Below, piece after piece: positions 11,906-20,733 of a stretch of 44,153 nt of DNA (position 1 is the first letter of the stretch; the number at the start of each line of letters is the position of its first letter). The position numbers were made by a program, and so were the translations under genes. This DNA is from CAYSGL01 sp964520985. GTDB taxonomy: Bacteria > Pseudomonadota > Alphaproteobacteria > Micavibrionales > Micavibrionaceae. The stretch lies in NCBI GenBank assembly GCA_964520985.1, contig CAZFPB010000010.1, forward strand, positions 1 through 44,153. Reading direction: 5' to 3'. Under the pieces are notes generated by a model that made no database searches, was not told the origin of the DNA, and saw nothing but the letters and a program-made list of their open reading frames with translations.

Positions 11906-13353
11906 TTATAGATCTTAATAAATGTTTTCCATTTTCTGACAGTACACAGAAACAAGGACCCTTACCCAAACAGTCAGAGTTTATGTCTTCTGTTCTAGAT
12001 CCTGATTCGTCTAAGTATATAGCATATATCGGAGGGGTTGGGTCTGGAAAGACTTTAGTAGGATGTATCGCTATGCTGAGCTTGGCGGTCTCTTATCCAG
12101 GGGACTATCTCATAGCGCGGCAGTATATGCCAGAGTTAAAGATTACAACCTTGAAAACCTTCCTAGAGATTTGCCCAAAGGAATTAATTGAGGAATACAG
12201 GGTTGCAGATGGTATTATTAAACTCCGGGCTAGTGGGGGGAAAACCTCTACTATTATATTTAGACAGCTTGAGGATAGCGATAAGTTACGATCGCTCAAC
12301 TTATCTGGGTATTATATTGATGAGGCCTCTCAAGTATCTGAAGCAGCTTTCATGTTACTCCAAGGCCGTCTCCGAGGTAATGGGTTAAGAAAGGGTTTTA
12401 TAACTAGTAATCCAAATGGCCATGACTGGATTTACTCCTGGTTTGTAAAACAAGATCATTTTAATAATGATGCCGCTAAGAAAGATTATAGATTAATAAG
12501 AGCTCCCTCTACGGAGAATATTCATCTTCCCGATGGTTACGTGGAAAGTATGCTTTCTACTTGGTCTGCCGAACGTATCAAAAGAGAAATCGAAGGATCA
12601 TTTGACTCCTTTGAAGGAATGATCTATACAGAATTTCGAAGAGATGTTCATGTAATTCAGCCCTTCCGAGTACCCGACGATTGGACTCGTGTAGTAGGAA
12701 TCGATCATGGATATCGTAACCCAACATCTTGGATATGGGGCGCCGTAGACTATGACGAAAATGTATATATTTACCGAGAGTTTTACGAACGAGAATGGCT
12801 CATCGAAGAAATTTGCAAAGGAAATAAGAAAAAGAATCAAGTGGGAGTGCTATCGCTGTGTAAGGGTGAAAAGATATCTCAAGCCAGAATCGACCCCTCA
12901 GTTCGAGCCGTTCGAGGCGCTACGGGTTTTTCAGACTGGGATGTGTATCAAGACAACCTGCCTAAAGACTTCCCCCTCATGCTTGCGAATAATGACGTAC
13001 AAACTGGTATTGATCGAGTAAAATCTTATCTTAAGATTAACCAACGAACTAATAAACCAAGATTGTTTATCTTTAACGACTGTCATAACCTTTTAGATGA
13101 GTTCTCTAAGTACCGGTATAAACAGCTTACCCATTCTCAAGCAGGTAAGATTAATGAGAAAGAAGAACCAGTCAAGGTAGATGACCATGCTATGGACGCC
13201 TTGCGGTATTTGATCATGAGTAGGCCAGATGCTCCAGATCCTAAAGCAGACATCTGGAAACGTATGGAATACAACTCCTTACAAGGAGCGATCTACAGGG
13301 ATATTAACAATGTTAAGAAACCTTCAGATAATAAAGATCCTTTTGGGGATTAG
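11902..13353 (+). CDS. terL: Terminase large subunit
   Basis: 483 aa, normal length. The ATPase half has Walker A GGVGSGKT (44-51), Walker B GYYIDEAS (D140, E141) and the coupling motif TSNPNG. The RNase H-fold nuclease half begins at RVVGIDHGYRNPT (first Asp) and ends with DDHAMDALRYL (last Asp). It pumps DNA into the prohead through the portal and cuts the concatemer. The sequence is of the Terminase_3/Terminase_6C style. The overlap with the HNH gene by ATGA means the two are translated together. Confidence 0.95.
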   Translation: MIIDLNKCFPFSDSTQKQGPLPKQSEFMSSVLDPDSSKYIAYIGGVGSGKTLVGCIAMLSLAVSYPGDYLIARQYMPELKITTLKTFLEICPKELIEEYRVADGIIKLRASGGKTSTIIFRQLEDSDKLRSLNLSGYYIDEASQVSEAAFMLLQGRLRGNGLRKGFITSNPNGHDWIYSWFVKQDHFNNDAAKKDYRLIRAPSTENIHLPDGYVESMLSTWSAERIKREIEGSFDSFEGMIYTEFRRDVHVIQPFRVPDDWTRVVGIDHGYRNPTSWIWGAVDYDENVYIYREFYEREWLIEEICKGNKKKNQVGVLSLCKGEKISQARIDPSVRAVRGATGFSDWDVYQDNLPKDFPLMLANNDVQTGIDRVKSYLKINQRTNKPRLFIFNDCHNLLDEFSKYRYKQLTHSQAGKINEKEEPVKVDDHAMDALRYLIMSRPDAPDPKADIWKRMEYNSLQGAIYRDINNVKKPSDNKDPFGD

Positions 13354-13400
13354 TCAAGTTTAATATACACTAACAATGTATAGTATGGTATACTACTACC

Positions 13401-13880
13401 ATGATTAAGTATAACACAGAGTACTCTATTGAAGACTTTCTGCAAGAACGCTTAAAGGTATATAAAGAAAGAGCAAAAAGTAAAAATAGATCATTTAAAC
13501 TATCTTTTAAACAGTTTAAGAAGTTGTGCTTAAGCAAGTGCACTTATTGTGGGGCTCCTCCAGAGGATGGATACGAGCACTCCTATAAAAACCTAAGATT
13601 TCGTATCAATGGTATTGATAGATTAGACAATAATAAGGGGTATGTTAAAACTAATTGCTTAGCTTGTTGTACTTATTGTAATTATGCTAAAAAAGATATG
13701 GACATGGCTTTATGGTTAAGGTGGTGTCATCAAGTAGCTAACAACACTAAAGATCTTTTAATATATTTACCTAAGTTCGCAGAAAACGAAAACTTAGAAA
13801 GATCTAAACACCAAAAACGTAGAGCTCTTCAAGAAACTAACTCATTGAGATTCAAAACCCTAATGAAACTAGGTGTTTAA
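13401..13880 (+). CDS. HNH endonuclease, probable homing element
   Basis: 159 aa, very Lys/Arg-rich. The core has CTYCGAPP, then NGIDRLDNNKGYVKTNCLACCTYCNYAKKDM, with the paired CxxC knuckles and D-R/x-L-D-N-N-x-G-Y/x-x-x-N pattern of small HNH nucleases that recur next to terminase genes. It is free-standing between the large terminase and the structural genes, and is AT-rich compared with them. A possible extended -10 (TGGTATACT) lies just upstream. Confidence 0.8.
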   Translation: MIKYNTEYSIEDFLQERLKVYKERAKSKNRSFKLSFKQFKKLCLSKCTYCGAPPEDGYEHSYKNLRFRINGIDRLDNNKGYVKTNCLACCTYCNYAKKDMDMALWLRWCHQVANNTKDLLIYLPKFAENENLERSKHQKRRALQETNSLRFKTLMKLGV

Positions 13881-14060
13881 AGTCATTAAGCGCACCTAAT
13901 GCCCGGGTTATTAGGGACTTACGTCCTTTAACCAGACTTTAGTTAAACATCAACACTACCTGACTTATTAAATATAACAGGAAAACATTATAGTTGATTA
14001 CTGCTAAGTCACCGACCTTCAAGACCGGGGCGGTTTATAAATTTACGGCAAGAGGAAAGT
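13881..14060 (+). promoter_or_regulatory. 180-bp intergenic leader with hairpin
   Basis: A bulged hairpin spans 13906-13933 (GGTTA with TAACC, AGGGAC with GTCCTT, 4-nt loop). A weak promoter-like match TTAAAC-17-TATTAA follows. A GC-rich ACCG...CGGT stem lies at about 14009-14034, followed by a TTTATAAATTT run that could be a weak terminator or attenuator. No gene was found. Confidence 0.4.
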
Positions 14061-14327
14061 ATGGCATTCGCAGCAGTAGCCTCAACGGCAGAACCAAGGT
14101 CCTTTTCAGTAGGGCCTCTTAAGAAACAAATCATGACCTGGAGTGCGGCTAGCGCTGACACCTCTGGTACTGTTACCGCAACAGGATTAAGCTCTGTTAG
14201 CCACATTATCATAGATGGTGGGTTAGTATTGACTGCTGCTCCTACTATTTCGGGTAACGTTGTTACATTAGCTTTCAATGACCCAGCCGCTACCGTGTAT
14301 GGCACTTTAGTAGTATTTGGTAAATAA
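14061..14327 (+). CDS. Small beta-rich virion protein, paralogue A
   Basis: 88 aa, with almost no Lys or acidic clusters and rich in Thr/Ser/Ala/Val. It is clearly paralogous to the next gene: both share EPR, a Q-I-M/L-TWSA-x-S-x-x-TSGTVTA block and AAPT-x-SGNV-x-TLAF. The start follows AGAGGAAAGT. Position between terminase and portal, plus beta-sandwich composition, suggest a head decoration, head-fibre or minor coat protein (inference). Confidence 0.65.
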   Translation: MAFAAVASTAEPRSFSVGPLKKQIMTWSAASADTSGTVTATGLSSVSHIIIDGGLVLTAAPTISGNVVTLAFNDPAATVYGTLVVFGK

Positions 14328-14329
14328 CC

Positions 14330-14911
14330 ATGGCTATTACAACCGCTAACTCGATTAATGAGCCAAGGGCTTACTCCGAAGGCGGAAGCATCCGAGAACA
14401 GATCCTAACCTGGTCTGCAGTCTCTGGGGCTACCTCTGGAACAGTAACCGCCGATAGTTTAACAACCATTAAACACATCATGGTATTAGGTGGACGTCTG
14501 AGACACTCAGCTGCACCTACATTCTCAGGAAACGTAGCTACCTTAGCTTTTACAGTACCCGCAGAAACTGCAGCATCTAGAACTTTACAATCTGCTTTGA
14601 CCTTTACTGCTGTAGCCAATCTTGGAGCTACAGGTAATAACATTACCTACACCTTTACTGGTGGTGCAACACAAGGAAACGAAGTAGTCACAGTATTAGG
14701 TACAGCAATCACGATTCAAGTAGAATCTGGTGTATCTACCGCGACAGACGTTAAGACAGCTTACGATCTAGTAGCTGCAGCAGTAGCACTAGCTACCCTA
14801 GCTATCCCTGGTGGTCATGAAACTGACACCATTGCTACAGCAACAGTATTACCATTACAAAACGGAGTTACAGGCGGGGGTCGTGGAACGATCATCTGTC
14901 TAGGAGTATAA
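14330..14911 (+). CDS. Beta-rich virion protein, paralogue B with inserted module
   Basis: 193 aa. Residues 1-80 and the last 8 align with the whole of paralogue A. Between them sits an extra stretch of about 100 aa starting near TLQSALTFTAVANLG and holding GNNITYTFTGGATQGNEVV, then SGVSTATDVKTAYDLVAAA. I recognise this GNNI/GGAT.G.E.VTV.G module as recurring in many phage structural proteins. The arrangement shows duplication, then insertion of a mobile structural module at a loop near the C-terminus. Probable capsid surface protein. Confidence 0.65.
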   Translation: MAITTANSINEPRAYSEGGSIREQILTWSAVSGATSGTVTADSLTTIKHIMVLGGRLRHSAAPTFSGNVATLAFTVPAETAASRTLQSALTFTAVANLGATGNNITYTFTGGATQGNEVVTVLGTAITIQVESGVSTATDVKTAYDLVAAAVALATLAIPGGHETDTIATATVLPLQNGVTGGGRGTIICLGV

Positions 14912-14912
14912 A

Positions 14913-15170
14913 ATGAAGGGTTTAAAAATAGCAGAACAAATTGCTAAGCAAGTAGAGCAGCATCACAAAGGTCAGAAGCCTGACCCAGTCAGACAGGAAG
15001 CGGCTAAGCCTCGTGGTCCTGAGTATAAACAACCTGAAGAGCACCAAGAAGAGCTCCACACTGAAGATATGTCAGGACTTGAAGGCGAAATCTGCCCTAA
15101 CTGCCATGCAAAGCTCAAAGGCATCATGGCTAAAAAAGCCTCTCACGAATCAGATCCACATCTTGGATAG
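14913..15170 (+). CDS. Hypothetical protein with CPNC motif, 85 aa
   Basis: Not recognised. The N-terminal 50 residues are charged and disordered-looking (KPDPVRQEAAKPRGPEYKQPEEHQEE), followed by a single CPNC knuckle (about 61-64) and a basic tail. One CxxC alone could bind zinc only as a dimer. Its stop TAG forms the first three bases of the AGAAAGTAGT-type element that precedes the next gene. Confidence 0.65.
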   Translation: MKGLKIAEQIAKQVEQHHKGQKPDPVRQEAAKPRGPEYKQPEEHQEELHTEDMSGLEGEICPNCHAKLKGIMAKKASHESDPHLG

Positions 15171-15178
15171 AAAGTAGT
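15168..15178 (+). promoter_or_regulatory. TAGAAAGTAGT element, 16 nt before GTG 15184
   Basis: The 11-mer is followed by 5 nt and a GTG start codon. No AGGAGG-like site is present. The same geometry recurs at 17680, 20925 and 28307. Confidence 0.55.
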
Positions 15179-15183
15179 TTGAA

Positions 15184-15426
15184 GTGTTGTTCAAGTGTCA
15201 GTTGTGTTCTGAAAAGGATTCCCGCATTTCGGAGCTTAGTCGTCAAGTGGCGATGCTGGAAAAACTGGTACTTCCTCAGAAGTCTACGCAAGATATTACC
15301 CTGGCGGACCGGGAAGCCGACGTCTTATTAGGCTCCGGTCCCGATCTTATTCTCCCTGAAGATACAATAAGTCTAGAAGCATCCCGCCTCCTTGGCGGGG
15401 ATTACGAATACCCTGAAGGTTATTAA
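15184..15426 (+). CDS. Hypothetical protein with CxxC and coiled coil, 80 aa
   Basis: Not recognised. It begins at GTG 15184. It has an N-terminal CQLC knuckle, then a short coiled coil (SRISELSRQVAMLEKLVLP), then an acidic tail. Its neighbour also has a single CxxC, so the two might share a zinc site (speculative). The stop overlaps the portal start (TAATG). Confidence 0.65.
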   Translation: MLFKCQLCSEKDSRISELSRQVAMLEKLVLPQKSTQDITLADREADVLLGSGPDLILPEDTISLEASRLLGGDYEYPEGY

Positions 15427-17678
15427 TGAGTGCAGCAAATAGCAATCTTGACCTAGTCAACGTACCGACTGAGGACTTAGAGCAGCTCGCGTCTAAGATC
15501 CAAGGTTACTATTCGTCTGACTCCTCAGTTAAGTCCCAGCTATCTTATCAGTGGGAACGTAATCAATTGATGTTAGACGGTAAGCAATGGCTCATGTTCC
15601 AAGGTAATAACCTTACTGGTGGGCAATGGCAACGAGCTACCATTAGTAAACAAAACGAATATATCCCCCGACCTACCACAAACTACCTCTTCTCCTCCTA
15701 CCAAACTCTAAAATCCTACCTAATTAAGAATAAACCTCGTAGTACAGTTCGCCCAAACACTCAAGCTAACAAAGATAAGAGCGCAGCTAAGATTGCTAAC
15801 CTTATTCTTGAAGCTAACTGGGTACGTTTGAAAGAACAGTATAACTATGAGTCCGCTGCAGCTACCTTGATCACCTACGGAACTGTGTTTAAGAAGTCCT
15901 ACTGGGATACAACCACAGTTAGCACTATAACAGTACCTAAAATGATCAATAAACCTATTACTGACCCTATGACGGGTGCTTTTATGGGTGTACAGCTAGT
16001 ACAGGACTCAGATCCTGTTACTGGTGACCTTTTAACCGAAGAATTACCCCTTGGCGATGTCAATACCAGCGTTATTGATCCTTTCCGTATGGCCCTTGAC
16101 CCGTTAGCCATGCATTTACACGAATGCAGGTGGATAATGGAGTACTCTGTACAGCCTATTAACTGGATTAAAGAGACTTTCGGTAAAGAAGGCGACGGAT
16201 ACACAGGTTTAGCAGCAGAAGTAGAGGAAGATACTGAATTAAACAATTCCATGCGTAAATGGATGCAGCTTAAAACCTCATCTGGCACTAAACCCATGGG
16301 TGCTAGTATTGGTTCTGGGTCTTCTGACATCATGGTTGAGAATTGTGCAGTACTTAAAGAGTACTACGAGCGTCCTAGCCAAAGCTATCCTAAAGGTAGA
16401 CTCATCGTAGTGGCTGGTGATAAGGTCGTATACGCCGGTGAAAGCCCCTATAAAGATCCAGAACAAGGCGATTGGCACCCTTATAGCGAATGTCGTTGGG
16501 AACTCACTCCTGGTCGATTCTGGGGCAAATCACCACTAGATGACGCTGTTGAGATCCAAAAACACATCAACACTATCGATTCAGCTATTGTTCTTACTCG
16601 TAAGACAATGGCTATGCCACAAAAGCTTATTCCAATTGGTTCTGGTATATCTCCTGGTGAGTGGACGGGTCGCCCAGGTCAGCAACTTCAATATAGAGAG
16701 CAAGGTGGGGCAATCCCATCTATTATTCCAGGTGTTGGTGCAGATGCTTCAGTATTCGCCGAACGTGCACAACGTATTCAAGATCTTAAAGAGATTATGG
16801 GTGCTATCGACATCATGCAAGGTGAAAGACCTCAAGGCGTTAATGCCGCTAGTGCTCTATCTCTTTTATATGAAGTTGGAACAGGTAAACTCTACCCTAT
16901 CTTAGATCGTTGGAAGATGTTCGTTGAAGAAGACCAAAAGAAACAACTTAAGCTAGTAGCTCAGAACTATAAAGAGCCTAGACCAGAATTTATCCGCATG
17001 CTCAAGTCCCGTAACACTGACCTCTCTGAACAAGAGATTAATCAGTTTATCGGTTCTGACTTATATGACAACTGGAACGTGGTGGTTGAAGCTGGATCAA
17101 ATATTCCTAAACTCCAAGGCGCTAAGCAGTCTATGCTTGTTGAGTTAGCTCAGCTTGGTATGCTCAATCTTCAAAACCCAGCTAATCGGGTACAGTTCCA
17201 ACAAGACCTAGGTATCACTGGGTATGACTCAGACATCGAACCTGATCGTAAACGTGCAACATGGGAAAATGATCTCATGGATGGTATTGATCATGCTCCA
17301 GACAATAGACCTGTTGTACTTGCTATTGATAACCATCAATTACACCTAGAAGAACATCAAAACAGAATGAAGTCACCTGCCTTCATGTCTATGTCACCTG
17401 CGATTCAACAAGCTTACATGCAACACATTCAAGAGCATGAGCAGTTCCAAGCAATGGCACAGCAAGCAGCTATGTTACAAGCACAAGCCCTAAGCGCACC
17501 TGTAGGTGTTGGTATGCCTCCTGATATGGCAGCTCCAGCCCCAGGAACCATCTCTGCACCTCCTGGCAATAGTCCAGCGGGCGTAGGCCCTGAAAAGGGT
17601 AGTGGAATGGGAAGCGATTTAAAGAACGCAGTAATGGGATCAGATGTATTACAACCCGCAGCTATTGGTGGTAAATAG
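15426..17678 (+). CDS. Portal protein
   Basis: 750 aa, the size of P22-type portals. It starts with an acidic helical segment, then QWERNQLMLDGKQWL, the W-rich entry region usual in podovirus portals. Mid-protein GRFWGKSPLDDAVEIQKHINTIDSAI and GVNAASALSLLYEVGTGKL are typical of the wing/stem. The C-terminal 100 residues are Gln/Ala/Met/Pro-rich and look like a flexible barrel extension. Twelve copies would form the ring through which terminase packages DNA and the tail attaches. Its place between terminase and scaffold/coat supports the call. Confidence 0.85.
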   Translation: MSAANSNLDLVNVPTEDLEQLASKIQGYYSSDSSVKSQLSYQWERNQLMLDGKQWLMFQGNNLTGGQWQRATISKQNEYIPRPTTNYLFSSYQTLKSYLIKNKPRSTVRPNTQANKDKSAAKIANLILEANWVRLKEQYNYESAAATLITYGTVFKKSYWDTTTVSTITVPKMINKPITDPMTGAFMGVQLVQDSDPVTGDLLTEELPLGDVNTSVIDPFRMALDPLAMHLHECRWIMEYSVQPINWIKETFGKEGDGYTGLAAEVEEDTELNNSMRKWMQLKTSSGTKPMGASIGSGSSDIMVENCAVLKEYYERPSQSYPKGRLIVVAGDKVVYAGESPYKDPEQGDWHPYSECRWELTPGRFWGKSPLDDAVEIQKHINTIDSAIVLTRKTMAMPQKLIPIGSGISPGEWTGRPGQQLQYREQGGAIPSIIPGVGADASVFAERAQRIQDLKEIMGAIDIMQGERPQGVNAASALSLLYEVGTGKLYPILDRWKMFVEEDQKKQLKLVAQNYKEPRPEFIRMLKSRNTDLSEQEINQFIGSDLYDNWNVVVEAGSNIPKLQGAKQSMLVELAQLGMLNLQNPANRVQFQQDLGITGYDSDIEPDRKRATWENDLMDGIDHAPDNRPVVLAIDNHQLHLEEHQNRMKSPAFMSMSPAIQQAYMQHIQEHEQFQAMAQQAAMLQAQALSAPVGVGMPPDMAAPAPGTISAPPGNSPAGVGPEKGSGMGSDLKNAVMGSDVLQPAAIGGK

Positions 17679-17679
17679 C

Positions 17680-17690
17680 TAGAAAGTAGT
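17680..17690 (+). promoter_or_regulatory. TAGAAAGTAGT element, 16 nt before GTG 17696
   Basis: Identical 11-mer to 15168-15178, followed by 5 nt and a GTG start. It lies in the 17-nt gap after the portal stop. Confidence 0.55.
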
Positions 17691-17695
17691 CGCTC

Positions 17696-18490
17696 GTGAA
17701 GAAGACTAAAATTTATGTAGCTATACCCACGACAAGTGGTGTGGTTGATTCACAAGTTTACTTGCTTAGGGAAATTGAAAAGCTTTACTCAGATAAGATA
17801 GAGCTTGTCTACCCTGAAGGTGTTGTCAGAAGGATATTTCACGACTTCGCTCGTAACAAGATGGCTGAGGATTTCCTAGCCAGTGACTGCGATATACTTT
17901 GGTTCTTAGACTCTGATATTACACCTCCGAAACATGTACTAGACTTAGTAGTGTTACACAGTGCTAAGTGGAAGATAGCAGGACTTACATATCCAGTGTT
18001 TATGAAACCCCCTGGAAGCGATATCCTAGAGGTTGTATACACGGCTTATAAGAAGAACCCTAGTACTGGAAACATGGGGTTATGTGCGGTACCTAAAGAA
18101 GGTACTGACCTCTTAGACGGCCTGGCTACTGGATGTTTGTTTATTAAACGTGAAGTGCTAGAGAGTCTTAAGAGACCTTACTTTGAGTTTAAGTTTAGTG
18201 AGATTGATAGAGAAGTTAAAGAGGGTGAGGACTTAGGTTTTTGCCGTAAGGCTCACGAGTTAGGATACAAGTTCTTTACTGATTTTAGCATGACATGTAG
18301 ACATCAAAAGAATGTAGACCTAATGGACGTTAACAATTACGCAATACAGTACTCTAACCGTAACGTTCTAGCCTACGATAAAGCGATTAAAGCCCAGGTA
18401 CAAGAAGCCGTTAAAATGGCATACGCAAAGGGCTTAGTTGAGGGTGAGAAGAAGGCTAAAGCAGTACCTACTCTTTGGTTACCTAAATAA
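17696..18490 (+). CDS. GT-A-type glycosyltransferase
   Basis: 264 aa, starting at GTG. The N-terminal half is a nucleotide-diphospho-sugar fold: KIYVAIPTTSGVVDSQVYLL, then ARNKMAEDFLASDCDILWFLDSDITPP, where the D-x-D (DSD) binds metal and donor. A later GLATGCLFIKREVLESL and KEGEDLGFCRKAHELGYKFFTD match the acceptor region of GT2-like enzymes. A sugar-transferase gene inside the head cassette, between portal and scaffold, suggests that a virion protein or surface polymer is modified (inference). Confidence 0.75.
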   Translation: MKKTKIYVAIPTTSGVVDSQVYLLREIEKLYSDKIELVYPEGVVRRIFHDFARNKMAEDFLASDCDILWFLDSDITPPKHVLDLVVLHSAKWKIAGLTYPVFMKPPGSDILEVVYTAYKKNPSTGNMGLCAVPKEGTDLLDGLATGCLFIKREVLESLKRPYFEFKFSEIDREVKEGEDLGFCRKAHELGYKFFTDFSMTCRHQKNVDLMDVNNYAIQYSNRNVLAYDKAIKAQVQEAVKMAYAKGLVEGEKKAKAVPTLWLPK

Positions 18491-18637
18491 GTTTAAGGCG
18501 TAGTACGGGTGTCGCCTACCTGGTCGATTAGTGTGGATTTAGCGTTAAAACTACACTCCGATATAAATCAAATAACGCTGTCCCAGGCTTTGGACACCGC
18601 TCGCTACGGTCAATAGGCGTTAAGGAAAGGCCATATT
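18491..18637 (+). ncRNA. Folded intergenic leader before the scaffold gene
   Basis: Several helices are possible in 147 nt: AGGCG (18496) with CGCCT (18513); a 7-bp AGCGTTA (18541) with TAACGCT (18573); TGTCC (18579) with GGACA (18592); ACCG (18596) with CGGT (18607); and an alternative CCTGG (18519) with CCAGG (18583) that excludes the third. Mutually exclusive helices suggest a leader that could adjust scaffold/coat expression, or an RNA processing site. It has no gene, and a TAAGGAAAGG ribosome site at its end. Confidence 0.35.
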
Positions 18638-19423
18638 ATGGAAAACAATGAATCTGTACAAGACGTATCAAGTGAGAGTTCGTCGCCCTCGCCAGAAAGT
18701 CAGAGTTCTTCTAACGTAGTGGAACAAAATTCTCAACAGGCATCACCTAGTGAGAGTAAACAAGAAACCCCTTTTCACGAGCACCCTCGTTTTAAGGAAT
18801 TAATTAATCAACGTAACGAGTTTTCTCAACGATTGCAGGATTACGAGAAACGATTCCAGGAACTCAATAGTCGTATTGAGCAGTCTCAACCGAAGGCTCC
18901 AACGCCTGAAAATAAGCTGCTTGAGAGATTAAAGAGTATTGACCCTGAATTCGGTAGTTGGGCTGAACAGCAACATAACGCTAGAATGCAACTTGAAAAG
19001 CAATTGCAAGATCAAGTTCAATGGCGTCAGTCGCAAGAAGCAAGCACCTTCCGAAATCAGCTTAATAGCTCCTTAGAGAAACTTCACATGGATCATAAGG
19101 TCCCAGAAGCAATGAGAGACGTTTATCAGGCATCACTCCAAGCAGTGGCGCAGGCTAACCCGAACTTAGGTCTTCAAGACCTCCCTAACGTGTATAAGGG
19201 TATACACGAGAAGATCTCTAAATATGTGGAATCTGTAAAACGTGACGCTTTAACCGAATACTCAAAGAGTAAGGTTAAAGACGCCGCTATTCCAAGTACT
19301 CCTAAAGGCCCTAGTCCTAAACCAGGAACGGCCAATAAAACCCAGTATTCGAAAGACCCTGCCGAAGCTCGGGCGCAAGTAGTTGCGAACGCTATGAAAG
19401 GCCTAAGAGGCAATAACTCTTAA
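18638..19423 (+). CDS. Scaffolding protein
   Basis: 261 aa. It is very rich in Gln, Glu, Ser and Lys, with no cysteine or membrane segment. A disordered Ser-rich N-terminus is followed by a coiled coil (about 50-85, QRNEFSQRLQDYEKRFQELNSRIEQ) and a long helical middle. The basic C-terminus (KDAAIPSTPKGPSPKPG, then RAQVVANAMKGLRG) could bind coat protein, as in P22 gp8. It directly precedes the coat gene (20-nt gap), the standard order. Confidence 0.8.
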   Translation: MENNESVQDVSSESSSPSPESQSSSNVVEQNSQQASPSESKQETPFHEHPRFKELINQRNEFSQRLQDYEKRFQELNSRIEQSQPKAPTPENKLLERLKSIDPEFGSWAEQQHNARMQLEKQLQDQVQWRQSQEASTFRNQLNSSLEKLHMDHKVPEAMRDVYQASLQAVAQANPNLGLQDLPNVYKGIHEKISKYVESVKRDALTEYSKSKVKDAAIPSTPKGPSPKPGTANKTQYSKDPAEARAQVVANAMKGLRGNNS

Positions 19424-19443
19424 GGTCTATTTAAGGAAATAAT

Positions 19444-20679
19444 ATGGCAGATACAAATCTAACCTCAGTCGCAGGTATTCTAAAGCGACAATATGATGAT
19501 TATGTCGAATCTCAGCAGAACTTAAAGCATCACACGATTGATGAATTTGCTAAATCTTTGGCTAAGTATAACCCAGGTGGAGAGGGCTTTTTCGGAGCTA
19601 TCGACGACTACGGTAACGAGTCTGTTGGAGCTATCAATGAAGAAGAACAGTTCCGTACTATTGATTCTGAACACTACCAGCAGTGGAAAGTGATTCCTAA
19701 GATTCAAGTTGCACCTATTCAATTCTCTGGATTAGTGGCTCGCGCTGCTGATTCCGATGTTGAAGCTTTCGCAAGCTCTGTAGTGGACGCTCTTGATAAA
19801 GCTCGTGAACGTCTCTTGAAAGATGAAAATAGACAGTTTTTCGGTCTAGGAACTGGTGTTCTTACTGCTCCAGCCGCTGCTATCGCATCTAACTTGACAT
19901 CTTTCACCGTAGCTAGCGCTCAATACTTGAGAGCTAACATGGTTATAGATATCTTCACAAGCGCCGGCGGAGCTGCAGTTTCTGCATCTACCACGAGCTT
20001 GAGAATCAGCGATGTTGATAAAGTCAACAACGTTATCTACTTGGCTTCTTCTGTTGCATTCTCTCTAGCTACTACGAACGTTCTTGGTAAAGAGAACATC
20101 TTCGACAGCATGCCAGCAGATGGTAAAGAAATGATGGGTCTCCGTGGTATGGTTGATGATGCTACTGACCTCACCACTTTCCAGAGCTTGAATGCTTCTA
20201 CCGTTGGTAACTTGATCTGGAGATCACGAAGAATTAACGCTTCTAGCGCTAACTTGACCTCTGACCTCTTGCAACGTTTGATCGACGACGTTCGAGTACT
20301 CGGCGGGGAAGAGCCAGACTCTATCATTATGCACCCTGCACAACGACGTAAATATCTTGATATCGTTGTTCCTCAGAAGCGATTTATGGATGGTAAGATG
20401 GATGCTGGTCACAGCAAGCTATCTTTCAACGGGCTTGACCTTCTTCTCGATGAAGATTGCCAAACTGATACGGTCTATGCAATCAAGAAATCCCTTATCC
20501 GTAAGTTTGAGATGTCCCCTCTCGAAATGGGAACTCATGATGGATCTGATGTATTCTTGCGCTTAGCAAATTATGATGTGTTCCAAGCTTATTGGAGACA
20601 TTACTGTAACTACGGAACCAGCAAACGATCTGCTCACGGCAAAATCGTTGGCTTGGCTGTCCCTAGCTCAGTCGGATAA
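19444..20679 (+). CDS. Major capsid protein
   Basis: 411 aa, close to the size of P22-group coat proteins. The N-terminal helix LTSVAGILKRQYDDYVESQQNLKHHTIDEFAK resembles the N-arm; FSGLVARAADSDVEAFASSVVDALDKARERLLKDENRQFFGLG looks like the spine helix region of an HK97 fold; the C-terminal part carries GGEEPDSIIMHPAQRRKYLDIV, a pattern common in coat proteins where a conserved 'hPxx...' loop is present. No maturation-protease gene was found. It appears to use more C-ending codons than its neighbours, as expected for a highly expressed gene. Confidence 0.85.
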   Translation: MADTNLTSVAGILKRQYDDYVESQQNLKHHTIDEFAKSLAKYNPGGEGFFGAIDDYGNESVGAINEEEQFRTIDSEHYQQWKVIPKIQVAPIQFSGLVARAADSDVEAFASSVVDALDKARERLLKDENRQFFGLGTGVLTAPAAAIASNLTSFTVASAQYLRANMVIDIFTSAGGAAVSASTTSLRISDVDKVNNVIYLASSVAFSLATTNVLGKENIFDSMPADGKEMMGLRGMVDDATDLTTFQSLNASTVGNLIWRSRRINASSANLTSDLLQRLIDDVRVLGGEEPDSIIMHPAQRRKYLDIVVPQKRFMDGKMDAGHSKLSFNGLDLLLDEDCQTDTVYAIKKSLIRKFEMSPLEMGTHDGSDVFLRLANYDVFQAYWRHYCNYGTSKRSAHGKIVGLAVPSSVG

Positions 20680-20702
20680 TTAGCCTTAGGGCTGTAACCG
20701 CC

Positions 20703-20725
20703 GAGGGACGGTCATAATATCCCTC
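20703..20725 (+). terminator. Hairpin after the coat gene (possible attenuator)
   Basis: GAGGGA (20703-20708) pairs with TCCCTC (20720-20725) around an 11-nt loop, followed by ACCTTTATAT rather than a clean T-run. A smaller AGCC/GGCT stem lies just before. It could partly stop transcription or stabilise coat mRNA 3' ends. Confidence 0.35.
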
Positions 20726-20733
20726 ACCTTTAT

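Noticed and set aside
13381..13400. Extended -10-like TGGTATACT before the HNH gene at 13401
   Set aside because: No -35 and too close to the ATG to give a normal leader; kept only as a remark in the gene entry.
20037..20327. Minus-strand frames opposite the coat gene
   Set aside because: They are long only because the coat gene's codon bias leaves few stops on the opposite strand; no starts with ribosome sites.
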